Counted from the first letter of the stretch, positions 25,613 to 35,450 are shown. The stretch: 64,000 bases of DNA from an uncultured Bacteroidales bacterium (GCA_947303395.1 CAMYYD010000006.1:110877-174876); one strand, 5' to 3'. Numbers and translations are program-made. Notes: a model not told the origin generated them from the sequence alone.

Positions 25613-27181
25613 ATGAGGTTTAAGTTTACAAAATTTATTTTAATCGCTTTGGCTGCTCTTGTGATGATTTCATCGTATTCTTGCAAGAGATCAAAGGCTA
25701 AGGCTATCGCTGTGGATACACAGTTCGCGGTGGCATTGTTCAGCGATACCATCTCGATAAAAAGAGTGTTGGGAATGATGGATAGCACGACGAATAACTG
25801 GCTGAGAGTCAGAAATGACTCGGTTTTCGCTTATTATGCCGACTCGGTTAATGGCGTTCTCAGAGCCAGTGACCTGTTGAGTAAAATCGAGGATGTGACG
25901 TTTGAGACACACACTAATTTCACTATGCCTGTGTGCGACCCGACAAACAACCACGACACTATTGTGGTGGTCGACAAATTCATGACCGTTCCGTTCAAGT
26001 ACGACGGCTTTGTCATCGACGAGGTGGTGATGCGTAGCGGAATATTTGACTTCGATTTCCAAGTTTCCCCGGAGATTGAACATCTTAGAAGAATAGAGAT
26101 ATTCTCAAACCAGCTGCTGTCACCGACAGGAGAACCGCTCGTAATTGGAATAGATTACAATAAGAACCGCAAAAGCGTCAATCTTGCCGATTACCGCATC
26201 GTGCCTGAAGACGATACTGTGGCGTTCGGAGCGCGCATAACTCTTCACATCGAAGGTGCTGTATATCCTGGAGGCGATTACGTTTGCGATATGAACGGCG
26301 GAATGAGAAACGTGGGGTTTAAGACCGTTTTTGCCACAGTGACAAAGGATCTCGACTCCATCTTTAACGACTACGCCGAGATTGATTTCGGTATCAACGG
26401 ACTTTCTGGTAGTGCTTATCTGCCAGTGCCGAAAATCCAGCTGACATACAGAAACACCTTCGGCTTGAGCGCTTCAAGCGATGTAACAACACTGGAATTT
26501 TATAACTCCAGAACCGGTCTCGTCACCGACTTGCTCGCCGCTGACCACTGGGAGGAGACAGTTGGCCCGACCAACGGCGAGTATTATAGCAAACGCATCG
26601 GAAACTTTGTCGATAACATCGACGTTCTCGCAGGCTACACACGACTCGATTTCGATGGTAGAGTGACAATGGCAATGCCAGGCGACAAAATCTCAATTTC
26701 CGACACGTCTGCAATTGATGTGATAGCCGATATTGAGATGCCGTTCTCATTCAAAATCAGCGACTTGCGCTATACCGACACCTTTGATGTCAAGTTTGAT
26801 GGCAACGGCATGAATGTGGATATGCTTGACTCACTTGATTTCTACCTTGATTTCAACAACAGAATTCCTCTTGAAGTTGATGTTCAGGCGTTATTCATGA
26901 GAAATGGCATGGTCATCGATTCGTTGTTCGACAGTGACCATGTAATTCAATACAATGATAATCCGTATGCTCAAAATTACAACACTATCGAGTGCACAGT
27001 CACTGAAGACAAGATGCGCAACGTGTTGAGAGCCAATAAGATGATCCTTCGCTTGGGCGTTTCAACAGAAGCAATCAGCGACGATCCGGTCATGATTATG
27101 GAATCGAACGCTATCGCTTTGAGAATGAGGATGATGACGTATAGTTCTGAGGTTGAAATTGATAATATTTTGAATTATTAA
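25613..27181 (+). CDS. Hypothetical lipoprotein, partner of a DUF5723 protein
   Basis: 522 residues. The N-terminus (MRFKFTKFILIALAALVMISSYSC) is a lipoprotein signal with the Cys at residue 24, followed by RSKAK. The rest is predicted beta-rich, with many short hydrophobic strands separated by Asp- and Asn-rich turns and no catalytic motif I recognise. The promoter candidate TAACTTTG is at 25544-25551. The next gene starts 10 bases after the stop behind a strong ribosome-binding site, so the two proteins are likely made together and may form an outer-membrane complex; the function is unknown. Confidence 0.75.
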   Translation: MRFKFTKFILIALAALVMISSYSCKRSKAKAIAVDTQFAVALFSDTISIKRVLGMMDSTTNNWLRVRNDSVFAYYADSVNGVLRASDLLSKIEDVTFETHTNFTMPVCDPTNNHDTIVVVDKFMTVPFKYDGFVIDEVVMRSGIFDFDFQVSPEIEHLRRIEIFSNQLLSPTGEPLVIGIDYNKNRKSVNLADYRIVPEDDTVAFGARITLHIEGAVYPGGDYVCDMNGGMRNVGFKTVFATVTKDLDSIFNDYAEIDFGINGLSGSAYLPVPKIQLTYRNTFGLSASSDVTTLEFYNSRTGLVTDLLAADHWEETVGPTNGEYYSKRIGNFVDNIDVLAGYTRLDFDGRVTMAMPGDKISISDTSAIDVIADIEMPFSFKISDLRYTDTFDVKFDGNGMNVDMLDSLDFYLDFNNRIPLEVDVQALFMRNGMVIDSLFDSDHVIQYNDNPYAQNYNTIECTVTEDKMRNVLRANKMILRLGVSTEAISDDPVMIMESNAIALRMRMMTYSSEVEIDNILNY

Positions 27182-27189
27182 GGAGGTGG
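27181..27189 (+). promoter_or_regulatory. Strong Shine-Dalgarno sequence AGGAGGTGG
   Basis: The stop TAA of the lipoprotein runs straight into GGAGGTGG and then the ATG at 27192. It is an almost perfect match to the anti-Shine-Dalgarno sequence, which is rare in Bacteroidota, and it decides the start of the DUF5723 gene. Confidence 0.75.
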
Positions 27190-27191
27190 TT

Positions 27192-28631
27192 ATGAAAAGA
27201 ATAGTTAGAATAGTTTTGGTTGCTATCGCTTTAATTAGCACCTCTTTGGTTTCAAAAGCCCAGAATGACGGTATAACTTTCACTTTGCTGCCGCAGATGC
27301 CTTACACCAACTTCCTCAATCCTGGAATTAAGGTGCCGTATAACGGAATTTTCGGTCTGGGTGTGTCGAATATCAGTTATTCCATTTATAATTCGAGCGT
27401 GAGATACGAGAATCTGTACGGCGTGAACGCCAACGGTGAAGATGTCATCGACGGCGTGAAACTCGTCAACAATCTGGATGAGCAAGATAATTTCATTAAC
27501 GGAAAATTCTCGTTCGATGTTTTGAACATAGGCTTCAGAGTCAATAAGTTGTTCATTGACATCGATTGGAGGATGAAAATCAATTCAGAACTTCAGTTTT
27601 CAAAGGATTTCGTCGGGTTCTTCGTTCTCGGTAACGGAAATTATCTAGGACAGGACAATCCTTGTGATTTCAATCTTGGTGTTGACATCGCGGCTTATTC
27701 CGAATTCGGAGTTGGCATCCAGTATGACATCAATAACAAACTTACCGTGGGAGTAAGGCCGAAATTCTTGCTCGGTGTCGCGAATGTCGTGGTTAGCAAT
27801 GATAAAACAAAGATTTATACCGATGCTGATTCCTATGCGATTTCGGCTGACGTGAATCTCGACATCAAGGCTTCATCAAACTTGAATCAGGAATTGAACC
27901 ATATTGGTGACTTGACCAGTTTTGTCGATTTTGATAAACTCGGTATTAAAGACTTCTTTAACTTCAAAAAGAGCTACGGTTTTGGTGTTGATTTAGGCGC
28001 TTCTTACGTTTTTAACAAACATTTCGGAATCGCAGCCGGCGCTTATGACATAGGTTTCATTACTTGGAGAAATACCAAAGTAAAGAAAACATCCAAAGAG
28101 AACGTGGTGATTAACAACGCTGTGTTTGGTGATATCAATGACGTGGCCAATATGAATTTGGACTATAAGAGCATGCTTTCCGATATTGTTGACGAAATTT
28201 GGGGAGACGATGAGCTTATTGATGGCGACGATTATACCACCACGCTCAAGACAAAAATCATGCTTCAGGGATATTACGAGCTCAATCCTATGCTCCGCTT
28301 GACTGCAATAGGGCAGATGTACTATGTCAATGAGCAGATGAGACCTGCGTTTACCATTGCTTATAGCGGTGCTTTCCTTAGATTTTTGAATCTGTCGGTG
28401 AGCTACACCAACTCTAAATATGCCGGAAGCACAATCGGCGCTGGAGTCGGTTTCCATATGGGACTGCTCAATCTGTATGCCGTTACCGATAACGTGATGG
28501 TGCTAACCAAGATCGCTGCTCCGACCATCGAGATGTCGACTACCTATAGTGCAGTCAACTTCAGAGTGGGACTCGCGCTCACAATCGGACGATACGAGAG
28601 CCAAAAAGAACGCTTTGATAATGAAGACTAA
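27192..28631 (+). CDS. DUF5723-like outer-membrane beta-barrel protein
   Basis: 479 residues from ATG 27192. The signal peptide MKRIVRIVLVAIALISTSLVSKAQ is followed by a Bacteroidota-specific domain (DUF5723-like) with many alternating strands: NFLNPGIKVPYNGIFGLGVSN, GFGVDLGASYVFNKHFGIAAG, GYYELNPMLRLTAIGQMYYV, and a terminal VNFRVGLALTIGRYE typical of a barrel closing strand. It is probably an outer-membrane protein of unknown role, cotranscribed with the preceding lipoprotein. A strong terminator follows. Confidence 0.8.
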   Translation: MKRIVRIVLVAIALISTSLVSKAQNDGITFTLLPQMPYTNFLNPGIKVPYNGIFGLGVSNISYSIYNSSVRYENLYGVNANGEDVIDGVKLVNNLDEQDNFINGKFSFDVLNIGFRVNKLFIDIDWRMKINSELQFSKDFVGFFVLGNGNYLGQDNPCDFNLGVDIAAYSEFGVGIQYDINNKLTVGVRPKFLLGVANVVVSNDKTKIYTDADSYAISADVNLDIKASSNLNQELNHIGDLTSFVDFDKLGIKDFFNFKKSYGFGVDLGASYVFNKHFGIAAGAYDIGFITWRNTKVKKTSKENVVINNAVFGDINDVANMNLDYKSMLSDIVDEIWGDDELIDGDDYTTTLKTKIMLQGYYELNPMLRLTAIGQMYYVNEQMRPAFTIAYSGAFLRFLNLSVSYTNSKYAGSTIGAGVGFHMGLLNLYAVTDNVMVLTKIAAPTIEMSTTYSAVNFRVGLALTIGRYESQKERFDNED

Positions 28632-28634
28632 ACG

Positions 28635-28666
28635 AAAAAAGGCGACTCAATCGAGTCGCCTTTTTT
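28635..28666. terminator. Strong bidirectional terminator
   Basis: AAAAAAGGCGACTC, loop AATC, GAGTCGCCTTTTTT: a perfect inverted repeat between the DUF5723 gene (plus) and gcvT (minus). Confidence 0.93.
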
Positions 28667-28682
28667 ATTGATTGTTATGAGA

Positions 28683-29801
28683 TTAACCTTTGTAGAAAGG
28701 TAATTTCACCACGACTGCAGGGATGAGTTTCTCTCTCACCTTGATGAAGATTTCGCTTCCAACCTTTGAGAAGTCTTTCTTCACATAGCCCATACCGATA
28801 GCTTTCTTCACTGACGGTGCCATGGTGCCTGATGTCACTTCACCGATGTGGTTGCCTTCAGCGTCGCAGATCTCATATTCGTGACGTGCGATGCCTTTGC
28901 CTGTGACCTCGAAAGCGACGAGCTTGCGTGTGACGCCTTCAGCTTTCTGTTTCTCGTTGTATGCGCGGTCGATGAAGTCGTTGCCGTCGACAAACTTGGT
29001 GATCCAGCCGAGACCAGCCTCGATAGGAGAGGTGGTGTCGCAGATATCGTTGCCGTAGAGGCAGAATCCCATCTCGAGACGGAGAGTGTCGCGAGCGCCG
29101 AGACCGATAGGTTTGATACCGAACTCTTTACCAGCTTCGAGAACCTTCTTGTAAACGTTCACTGCTTCTGCGTTAGGGATGTAGATCTCGCATCCGCCAG
29201 CGCCGGTGTAACCTGTTGTTGAGAAGATGATGTCTTTTACGCCAGCAAATTCAATGATTTTGAAGGTGTAGTATTCCATATCTTCAACAGATGCCTTTGT
29301 GAGCTTCTGCATAGCCTTGAGTGCGAGAGGGCCCTGCACTGCAAGCTGTGACCACTGGTTGCTCTCGTTAATGAAGTCGACGCCGAGCTTCATGCCCATC
29401 TCTTCAGCGACTTTCGACATCCAAGCCCAGTCTTTATCGATATTGGCTGCATTAGGAACCATGAAATATTCGTCAGCTGACACGCGGTAAACGAGCATAT
29501 CGTCGACGATGCCGCCTTTGCCGTTCGGGAGGCAGGTGTACTGAACCTTGCCGTCAACCAATGCTGCCACGTCGTTTGACGTGCAGCGCTGTACCAATGC
29601 GAAAGCCTTAGGACCTTTTGCGCGGAACTCGCCCATGTGAGACACGTCGAAAACACCAACGCCCTTGCGGACTGTCTCGTGTTCAACGTTCACGCCTTCA
29701 AACTGAACCGGCATGTCGAAACCTGCAAATGGAACCATCTTGGCGCCCATTTCATAGTGCATTGCGTTCAATGCAGTCTTTTTCAATGTTGTATTTTCCA
29801 T
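28683..29801 (-). CDS. gcvT: Glycine cleavage system aminomethyltransferase (T-protein)
   Basis: 372 residues. It takes the aminomethyl group from the H-protein and makes methylene-THF and ammonia. Conserved features: GVFDVSHMGEFRAKGP, TGYTGAGGCEIYIP, LGARDTLRLEMGFCLYGND, the GLGWITKF segment and a C-terminal GMGYVKKDF. Full family length. The P and H proteins are not in the window. The promoter TATTTTTG (minus) is at 29843-29850. Confidence 0.96.
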   Translation of the reverse strand: MENTTLKKTALNAMHYEMGAKMVPFAGFDMPVQFEGVNVEHETVRKGVGVFDVSHMGEFRAKGPKAFALVQRCTSNDVAALVDGKVQYTCLPNGKGGIVDDMLVYRVSADEYFMVPNAANIDKDWAWMSKVAEEMGMKLGVDFINESNQWSQLAVQGPLALKAMQKLTKASVEDMEYYTFKIIEFAGVKDIIFSTTGYTGAGGCEIYIPNAEAVNVYKKVLEAGKEFGIKPIGLGARDTLRLEMGFCLYGNDICDTTSPIEAGLGWITKFVDGNDFIDRAYNEKQKAEGVTRKLVAFEVTGKGIARHEYEICDAEGNHIGEVTSGTMAPSVKKAIGMGYVKKDFSKVGSEIFIKVREKLIPAVVVKLPFYKG

Positions 29802-29842
29802 ATTTTTATGTATAAAAATTAAATTTTCAATATTTCAACCTG

Positions 29843-29850
29843 CAAAAATA
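29843..29850 (-). promoter_or_regulatory. gcvT promoter
   Basis: TATTTTTG followed by CAGG on the minus strand, about 40 bases before the start codon. Confidence 0.6.
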
Positions 29851-29885
29851 CAAAAATTCTTAATCACCGACAAAAAAAATAAAAA

Positions 29886-29916
29886 CTAAAGTCTAAGGTC
29901 TAAAGTCTAAGGTCTT
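29886..29916. repeat. 7-mer array in a divergent promoter region
   Basis: CTAAAGTCTAAGGTCTAAAG and one more TCTAAGGTCT unit. Unlike the other copies it is not beside a stop codon; it lies between the gcvT promoter and the -7 element TATTTTTG (29922-29929) of the next plus-strand gene. Confidence 0.7.
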
Positions 29917-29947
29917 TTTACTATTTTTGCATTAAATTTTAATAAAG

Positions 29948-31222
29948 ATGAAAAACTTTAAAAAATATATCATCTTATTGATTATCATGATGTTGGCTTT
30001 GCCAAAAATCTTCGCTGCTTACATCCTGATTCCGATGGATGAAACACAAACCAACCACCTGAAGGCCTACGGAGTGGCTTATTGGGTACTGCAACGCGAG
30101 GTTGAAATAAGCTGGCTGCTTAATTATAAAGGTGGAAGCTATCTGATGCCGTATCACGAGATGCTTGAGCGTGAGTGTAAGCTCAGAAATGTTTCATATC
30201 AGGTGATTGCCGACGTTCAGGCACAGAGCATATTGGCAGAAATTGCCGATCCTGGAGTTAATATGGATGAGATGAAACTTCAAAAAGTGCCTCGTTTGGC
30301 AGTTTACGCCCCCAAAAACATCCTTCCTTGGGACGATGCGGTGACTTTGGTTTTGACTTACGCCGAGATACCTTATGATATAATATACGACGACGAGGTG
30401 TTGGATGGCGTTTTGCCGACTTACGACTGGCTTCACATGCATCACGAGGACTTTACGGGGCAATATGGCAAGTTCTGGGCGAAATACAGGAATTATCCTT
30501 GGTATCAGGAAGACGTGAAAAAACAGGAGGAGACGGCGAGAAGACATGGTTTTACCAAGGTCTCTCAACTGAAACTCGCAGTTGTGAAAAAAATCCGTGA
30601 CTTCGTGGCTGGTGGTGGATATCTTTTCGCCATGTGTTCGGCACCTGATAGCTTCGACATCGCTTTGGCAGCTGACGGTCTCGATATATGCGATGTGATG
30701 TTTGATGGCGACGCAATCCGTCCTGGCGATCCACAGCGATTGAATTATGATAACTGCTTTGCTTTCACTGACTTTACTGTGTCGACAAACCCGCAGGAAT
30801 ACGAGGTTTCGAATATCGACGTTACATTGACTCGTCCTAAATCTGTGAGAGAAGGCAATGATTTCTTTCTTTTGTTCGATTTCTCCGCCAAGTGGGATCC
30901 TGTTCCGACAATGCTGACTCAGGACCACGAAAAGCTGATAAAAGGCTTCATGGGACAGACCACGGCATTCGATAAGAGATTTGTAAAGCCTACGGTGGTC
31001 GTCTTGGGTGATAATGCCGCATTGGAAGAAGACCGATACATCCACGGTGACTACGGAAATGGTTTTTGGACCTTCCTTGGCGGTCACGACCCTGAGGATT
31101 ATCAGCACCTGGTGGGCGATCCGCCAACGGAGCTCGATATGCACCCGAACTCACCAGGATATCGTTTGATATTGAATAATGTGTTGTTTCCGGCAGCAAA
31201 GAAAAAGAAACAGAAGACATAA
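29948..31222 (+). CDS. Secreted GATase-like protein (family often labelled 'asparagine synthetase B')
   Basis: 424 residues with a signal peptide (MKNFKKYIILLIIMMLALPKIFA). Databases label this Bacteroidota family asparagine synthetase B, but there is no N-terminal nucleophile Cys or ATP-pyrophosphatase domain. What can be seen is a class I glutamine-amidotransferase-like elbow, VAGGGYLFAMCSAPDSFD, with a Cys near residue 236, plus conserved YAEIPYDIIYDDEV and a C-terminal GGHDPEDYQHLVGDPPTEL. It probably acts in the periplasm; substrate unknown. Promoter TATTTTTG at 29922-29929. The gene ends in a Lys-rich tail against a 7-mer repeat array. Confidence 0.7.
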   Translation: MKNFKKYIILLIIMMLALPKIFAAYILIPMDETQTNHLKAYGVAYWVLQREVEISWLLNYKGGSYLMPYHEMLERECKLRNVSYQVIADVQAQSILAEIADPGVNMDEMKLQKVPRLAVYAPKNILPWDDAVTLVLTYAEIPYDIIYDDEVLDGVLPTYDWLHMHHEDFTGQYGKFWAKYRNYPWYQEDVKKQEETARRHGFTKVSQLKLAVVKKIRDFVAGGGYLFAMCSAPDSFDIALAADGLDICDVMFDGDAIRPGDPQRLNYDNCFAFTDFTVSTNPQEYEVSNIDVTLTRPKSVREGNDFFLLFDFSAKWDPVPTMLTQDHEKLIKGFMGQTTAFDKRFVKPTVVVLGDNAALEEDRYIHGDYGNGFWTFLGGHDPEDYQHLVGDPPTELDMHPNSPGYRLILNNVLFPAAKKKKQKT

Positions 31223-31226
31223 TAGA

Positions 31227-31297
31227 AGACCTTAGACGTTAGACCTTAGACTTTAGTCGTTTCTACTAAGGTCTAAGGTCTAAAGCCTAAAGTCTAA
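31227..31297. repeat. 7-mer inverted array after the GATase-like gene
   Basis: AGACCTTAGACGTTAGACCT and TAGACTTTAGTC begin 5 bases after the stop; after CGTTTCTA the inverse units ACTAAGGTCTAAGGTCTAAAG, one base variant and CTAAAGTCTAAA follow. The halves pair into a hairpin that could end transcription. Confidence 0.8.
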
Positions 31298-31336
31298 AAA
31301 TTTTCATATTTAATAATAACCAAACAATTTTTTTAT

Positions 31337-31344
31337 TAATTTTG
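31337..31344 (+). promoter_or_regulatory. yebC promoter
   Basis: TAATTTTG followed by CGGCCGAAAAATAAAT, a leader start similar to the CNGYCCGAA pattern of the ribosomal protein genes. Confidence 0.65.
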
Positions 31345-31369
31345 CGGCCGAAAAATAAATATTGTTACT

Positions 31370-32080
31370 ATGGGAAGAGCATTTGAATACCGCAAGGCGG
31401 CTAAGATGAAAAGATGGGGCCACATGTCAAGAGTGTTCCCGAAACTTGGAAAAATTATCACAATCGCAGCAAAAGAAGGCGGTCCGGATCCAGATATGAA
31501 CCCTAAACTCCGTCAGGCTATCTTGAACGCCAAGGCGGAAAACATGCCAAAAGATAACATCGATGCAGCTATCAAACGTGCTACCGATAAGAGCACGGCT
31601 GATATGGTTGAAATCGTCTATGAAGGCAAGGGTCCTCACGGCGTGCTCTGCGTTGTTGAATGCGCTACAGACAACACTACACGTACAGTTGCCAATGTCC
31701 GTTCATATTTCAACAAAGCAGGCGGCGAGTTGCTGAAGACTGGTCAGCTTGAATATATGTTCACACGCAAGGCTGTGTTCCAGATTGAAATCCCTGCCGG
31801 AATGAGCAAGGACGACCTCGAACTCGAACTCATCGACGCTGGTCTTGAAGAGATTGAGGAGACTGAAGACGGCACATTCGCATACAGCGACTGGACAGCT
31901 TACGGCACAATGCACGAGGCTTTGGAAGGCATGAAGATTAACATCGTCAAGGCTAACCTACAGCGTTTTGCCAACAACCCTGTTGCTTTCAACGACGAAC
32001 AGATTGAAAGCATCATGAACTTCCTCGACAAAGTCGAAGACGACGAGGACGTGCAGGCTGTCTATACAAACATGGAATAA
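31370..32080 (+). CDS. yebC: YebC/PmpR family protein (TACO1-like)
   Basis: 236 residues starting MGRAFEYRKAAKMKRWGHMS. The family signature AKAENMPKDNIDAAIKRAT and EGKGPHGVLCVVECATDNT-type motif identify it. Family members bind DNA or the ribosome; recent work on relatives points to relief of ribosome stalling at proline stretches, so the label 'transcriptional regulator' should be read with care. The C10 protease gene starts 4 bases after its stop. Confidence 0.93.
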   Translation: MGRAFEYRKAAKMKRWGHMSRVFPKLGKIITIAAKEGGPDPDMNPKLRQAILNAKAENMPKDNIDAAIKRATDKSTADMVEIVYEGKGPHGVLCVVECATDNTTRTVANVRSYFNKAGGELLKTGQLEYMFTRKAVFQIEIPAGMSKDDLELELIDAGLEEIEETEDGTFAYSDWTAYGTMHEALEGMKINIVKANLQRFANNPVAFNDEQIESIMNFLDKVEDDEDVQAVYTNME

Positions 32081-32084
32081 AATA

Positions 32085-35000
32085 ATGAGAAAATCAATAT
32101 TTTTAACGCTGCTTCTGGCAGCGTTTTTTGTCGTTAGTGCTAATCCTGTCGATGTCAATACAGCAAAATCGATAGGAACAAAATTCCTTCAGGCTTCGAC
32201 AAATGTCAAATCTGCTGACGATTTGCAGCTTGTAGCGACTTACAATATCGACAGGGGAGATGCGGCGTTTTATGTGTTCAACGCTGAAAACGGCTTTGTC
32301 ATTGTTTCTGCCGACGACTGCGCCACGCCAATCCTCGCATATTCCGACGAGGGTGTTTTTAATGCGGATGATGTTCCGCCGGCGATGCAGGGATATCTTG
32401 AAGGCTTCATTGAACGGATTAAGTATGGCGTTTCCAAGGACGTTTCAGACGAGCAAATTCTCAAGAGATGGAAACTCGTGAAGACGACAGGCAGAATGAA
32501 TGATAAAAGAAACACACCTGTTGTCTCTCCATTGCTTACATCACTTTGGGATCAGAACAGGTATTATAATATCATGTGCCCGTTAGCTGCCAGCGGCGGC
32601 TCTGGCGGTCACGTTTATGCAGGCTGCGTCGCCACAGCGATGGGACAGATAATGTATTATCATAAAAAACCTGTAACAGGCAAGGGTTCACATAGTTACA
32701 CTCATGCCACTTACGGCACACAGTCGGTAAATTTTGGCGCGACTACATACGGGTGGGGTAATATGCCGGATCAGCTGACAAGTGGTTCAACAGATGATCA
32801 AAAAAATGCTGTCGCTACATTGCTTTATCATTGCGGCGTGTCGGTTAATATGGATTATGGTACCGGTGGCTCCGGAGCCAACTCGCGCGACGTTCCTTAT
32901 GTTTTGAAGACTTATTTCAGATATTCAACTGAGATGAGCGAAGGCGACAGGAACGATTATGATGATAAGGTATGGCTTGCACGAGTGAAGGCATGTCTTG
33001 ATTTACACCGACCGGTGTATTATTCGGGCAAAGATGTCGCCAATAATGGAAAAATTTCAGGACATGCTTTTGTCTGCGACGGATACGACGACAATGACCT
33101 GCTTCACATGAACTGGGGCTGGAGCGGAAGCAAGAATTGTTATGTGGCTGTAGATGTAGTTCATCCAGAAGGTGATGCTCATTATTTTAAGTATAATAAC
33201 TACGCAATTTTCAACATCCATCCCGGCGATGATGGCATAACCACGACACATACTGTTGACGTTGCCTATAACAATGCATCACTGGGAACTGTTTCCGGCG
33301 GTGGCACTGATATTGCGAATGGAGCGGAAATCACAATTACAGCAACAGCTGTTGGAGATAATGTTTTCTGTTATTGGTCAGAGAATGGAGGCATCGTTTC
33401 CACTGATAAGGTATATAAATTCAAGGTTTATTACAGCCGCGACATCGAGGCGGTGTTCATGGAACCGAATTCTTTGACAATTACCCCGTCGGTTTATGAG
33501 AGTGTTGGCGGAACTGTCTCAGCATCAGCTGATTACAGCTATGGTGATATCGCAACAATTACTGCCACACCTGCTGAAAACTACACCTTCTGCTATTGGA
33601 TGAACGGCACAGAAATAGTGTCGTCCGACAACCCTTACTCGTTCAAGGTGACTGAAAACAGCAATTTTACCGCGCGTTTCGCACCAGAAGCTGATGTCTG
33701 CGAAATAATTTTCACTCTCGACGATTATTATAAAGACGGCTGGAATGGCAATCAACTGAAAGTGAAGTATGAAAACACTTTCACCGATGTACTTGAACCA
33801 AATCTTTATACAGCGACAATTTTTAACAGAAAAGTCGTGGATGGAACCCAAGTGGCGCTCTCTTGGACATTGGGTCTTTATGTTGACGAATGCCGTTTCT
33901 CATTGAAAAATTCTAACGGTGTGGTGTTTTATGATGTGCCTTCTGTTAATCCTAAGACTTTCGGTCATTCTTTCACAATGAATTGTTCAGCCAGTTCAGG
34001 ATGCGTATTCAATGGTGGAATGAGCTCGAATAAGTGGAGTGAATCGTCGAACTGGGCATCTGGAACAAAACCGACTTCGACAGATATTACTAACATCAAT
34101 TCCGATGTTACTGTCGATGAAAACGTTACCGTCGGCACATTAAATATTTTTGAGGATAAGACCGTTACAATCAATTTCGGAGTAACTCTTACAGTGACCG
34201 GCACAATAGCCCAACTGTCAGGCTCAAATATTGTTATTGAAGACGGCGGACAACTTGTAAATGAAACACAAGGCATCTACGGCAAGGTAAAGAAAAACGT
34301 AAACGCTTATGAAGAATCAGTTGATGGCTGGTATGCCGTCTCAACGCCTGCCGATGATATCGCTTTCGCGAATGTGAGCAATCTGACCGATGTTGCTTAT
34401 GATGTCTATCGCTACAACGAATCCGTCGCTACTTGGGAAAACTGTCGCAATCCTGAACATCCTTTCAATTCTTTTGAAAGCGGACGCGGGTATCTTTATC
34501 GCAGAGCGGATGACTCAGCTCTCGAATTCAATGGAACTCTGACCACTTCTTATGTCGGTTATCGACTGTCCTACACAACTGCCATGGGCGATCTGAAAGG
34601 TTTCCATCTTATCGGAAATCCTTATGCACACAATATCTATAAAGGTGCAAACACCGCTTTTTATAATTACAGCTATCTCGAAGACGGCTTCTATACACTG
34701 CAAAACAACGGCGTATGGCTTGCTGGAGCGGATAATTCAACACCAATAAATCCTTGTGAGGCGATTCTTGTGAAGGCAAAAAGCTTTGTCACTCAGGGTG
34801 ATTGGTTGTATTTTGTAAATTCTACGGCTTCAGGAGCATCAAAAGATGTCGGAAATGTAATACAATTCGCAGTTTCAAACGATAACTTCGAAGATGTGGC
34901 TTATGCGATTTTCAAAGACGGTGATGGTCTGAACAAAATAGAACATCGCAACGACAAAGCGCAGATGCTGTATATCCATAATAACGATGCTGATTACGCC

Positions 35001-35450
35001 GTGGCGGATATCGATGACGAAACGAAGGAATTTGACCTGTATTTCAAAGCTGCTACCGTTGGAAAATATAATCTGAAAGTCAATGCTGACGGCGATTTCA
35101 GCTATCTTCACCTTATAGACAGATTGACTGGAGAAGATGTCGATTTGCTAACTGAAACCGAGTATTCATTTGTCGGCTCGCCTTCTGATCCTGTTGAGCG
35201 TTTTGTAATTGCTATGGCGAATCCCGATAGTTTGGAATCTTCCGAAAACTCGATGTTCGCTTATCAAAATGGTGATGAAATCGTTATCACAGACGAAGGT
35301 ACACTCCAAATCTTTGACATTATGGGTCGCATGATTTCAACAAATAATGTAGTCAAAGGAGAGACGATTCACAAACCAGCACAAACCGGTGTTTACATAT
35401 TCCAGCTTCTCGGAAACGACATTAAAACTCAGAAAATCATTATAAAATAA
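32085..35450 (+). CDS. Secreted C10 (streptopain-like) cysteine protease with T9SS tail
   Basis: 1121 residues. Order: signal peptide (MRKSIFLTLLLAAFFVVSA), an inhibitory propeptide (about 20-140, with FYVFNAENGFVIVSADD), a C10 catalytic domain with Cys181 in AGCVATAMGQIMYYH, His327 in SGHAFVCDGY and NWGWSG, two divergent InlB-type beta repeats (each with FCYW), a beta-rich region, and a C-terminal T9SS-like sorting domain (LQIFDIMGRMIS, then GVYIFQLLGNDIKTQKIIIK). It is probably exported and held on the cell surface, digesting host or dietary protein. It lies 4 bases after yebC. A terminator overlaps its stop. Confidence 0.9.
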   Translation: MRKSIFLTLLLAAFFVVSANPVDVNTAKSIGTKFLQASTNVKSADDLQLVATYNIDRGDAAFYVFNAENGFVIVSADDCATPILAYSDEGVFNADDVPPAMQGYLEGFIERIKYGVSKDVSDEQILKRWKLVKTTGRMNDKRNTPVVSPLLTSLWDQNRYYNIMCPLAASGGSGGHVYAGCVATAMGQIMYYHKKPVTGKGSHSYTHATYGTQSVNFGATTYGWGNMPDQLTSGSTDDQKNAVATLLYHCGVSVNMDYGTGGSGANSRDVPYVLKTYFRYSTEMSEGDRNDYDDKVWLARVKACLDLHRPVYYSGKDVANNGKISGHAFVCDGYDDNDLLHMNWGWSGSKNCYVAVDVVHPEGDAHYFKYNNYAIFNIHPGDDGITTTHTVDVAYNNASLGTVSGGGTDIANGAEITITATAVGDNVFCYWSENGGIVSTDKVYKFKVYYSRDIEAVFMEPNSLTITPSVYESVGGTVSASADYSYGDIATITATPAENYTFCYWMNGTEIVSSDNPYSFKVTENSNFTARFAPEADVCEIIFTLDDYYKDGWNGNQLKVKYENTFTDVLEPNLYTATIFNRKVVDGTQVALSWTLGLYVDECRFSLKNSNGVVFYDVPSVNPKTFGHSFTMNCSASSGCVFNGGMSSNKWSESSNWASGTKPTSTDITNINSDVTVDENVTVGTLNIFEDKTVTINFGVTLTVTGTIAQLSGSNIVIEDGGQLVNETQGIYGKVKKNVNAYEESVDGWYAVSTPADDIAFANVSNLTDVAYDVYRYNESVATWENCRNPEHPFNSFESGRGYLYRRADDSALEFNGTLTTSYVGYRLSYTTAMGDLKGFHLIGNPYAHNIYKGANTAFYNYSYLEDGFYTLQNNGVWLAGADNSTPINPCEAILVKAKSFVTQGDWLYFVNSTASGASKDVGNVIQFAVSNDNFEDVAYAIFKDGDGLNKIEHRNDKAQMLYIHNNDADYAVADIDDETKEFDLYFKAATVGKYNLKVNADGDFSYLHLIDRLTGEDVDLLTETEYSFVGSPSDPVERFVIAMANPDSLESSENSMFAYQNGDEIVITDEGTLQIFDIMGRMISTNNVVKGETIHKPAQTGVYIFQLLGNDIKTQKIIIK

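Noticed and set aside
30000..30030. tRNA genes anywhere in the window
   Set aside because: No cloverleaf with GGTTCRA-type arm was recognised in any gap read.
30194..31144. 316-codon antisense frame inside the GATase-like gene
   Set aside because: Shadow of a real gene; no signal, motif or ribosome-binding site.
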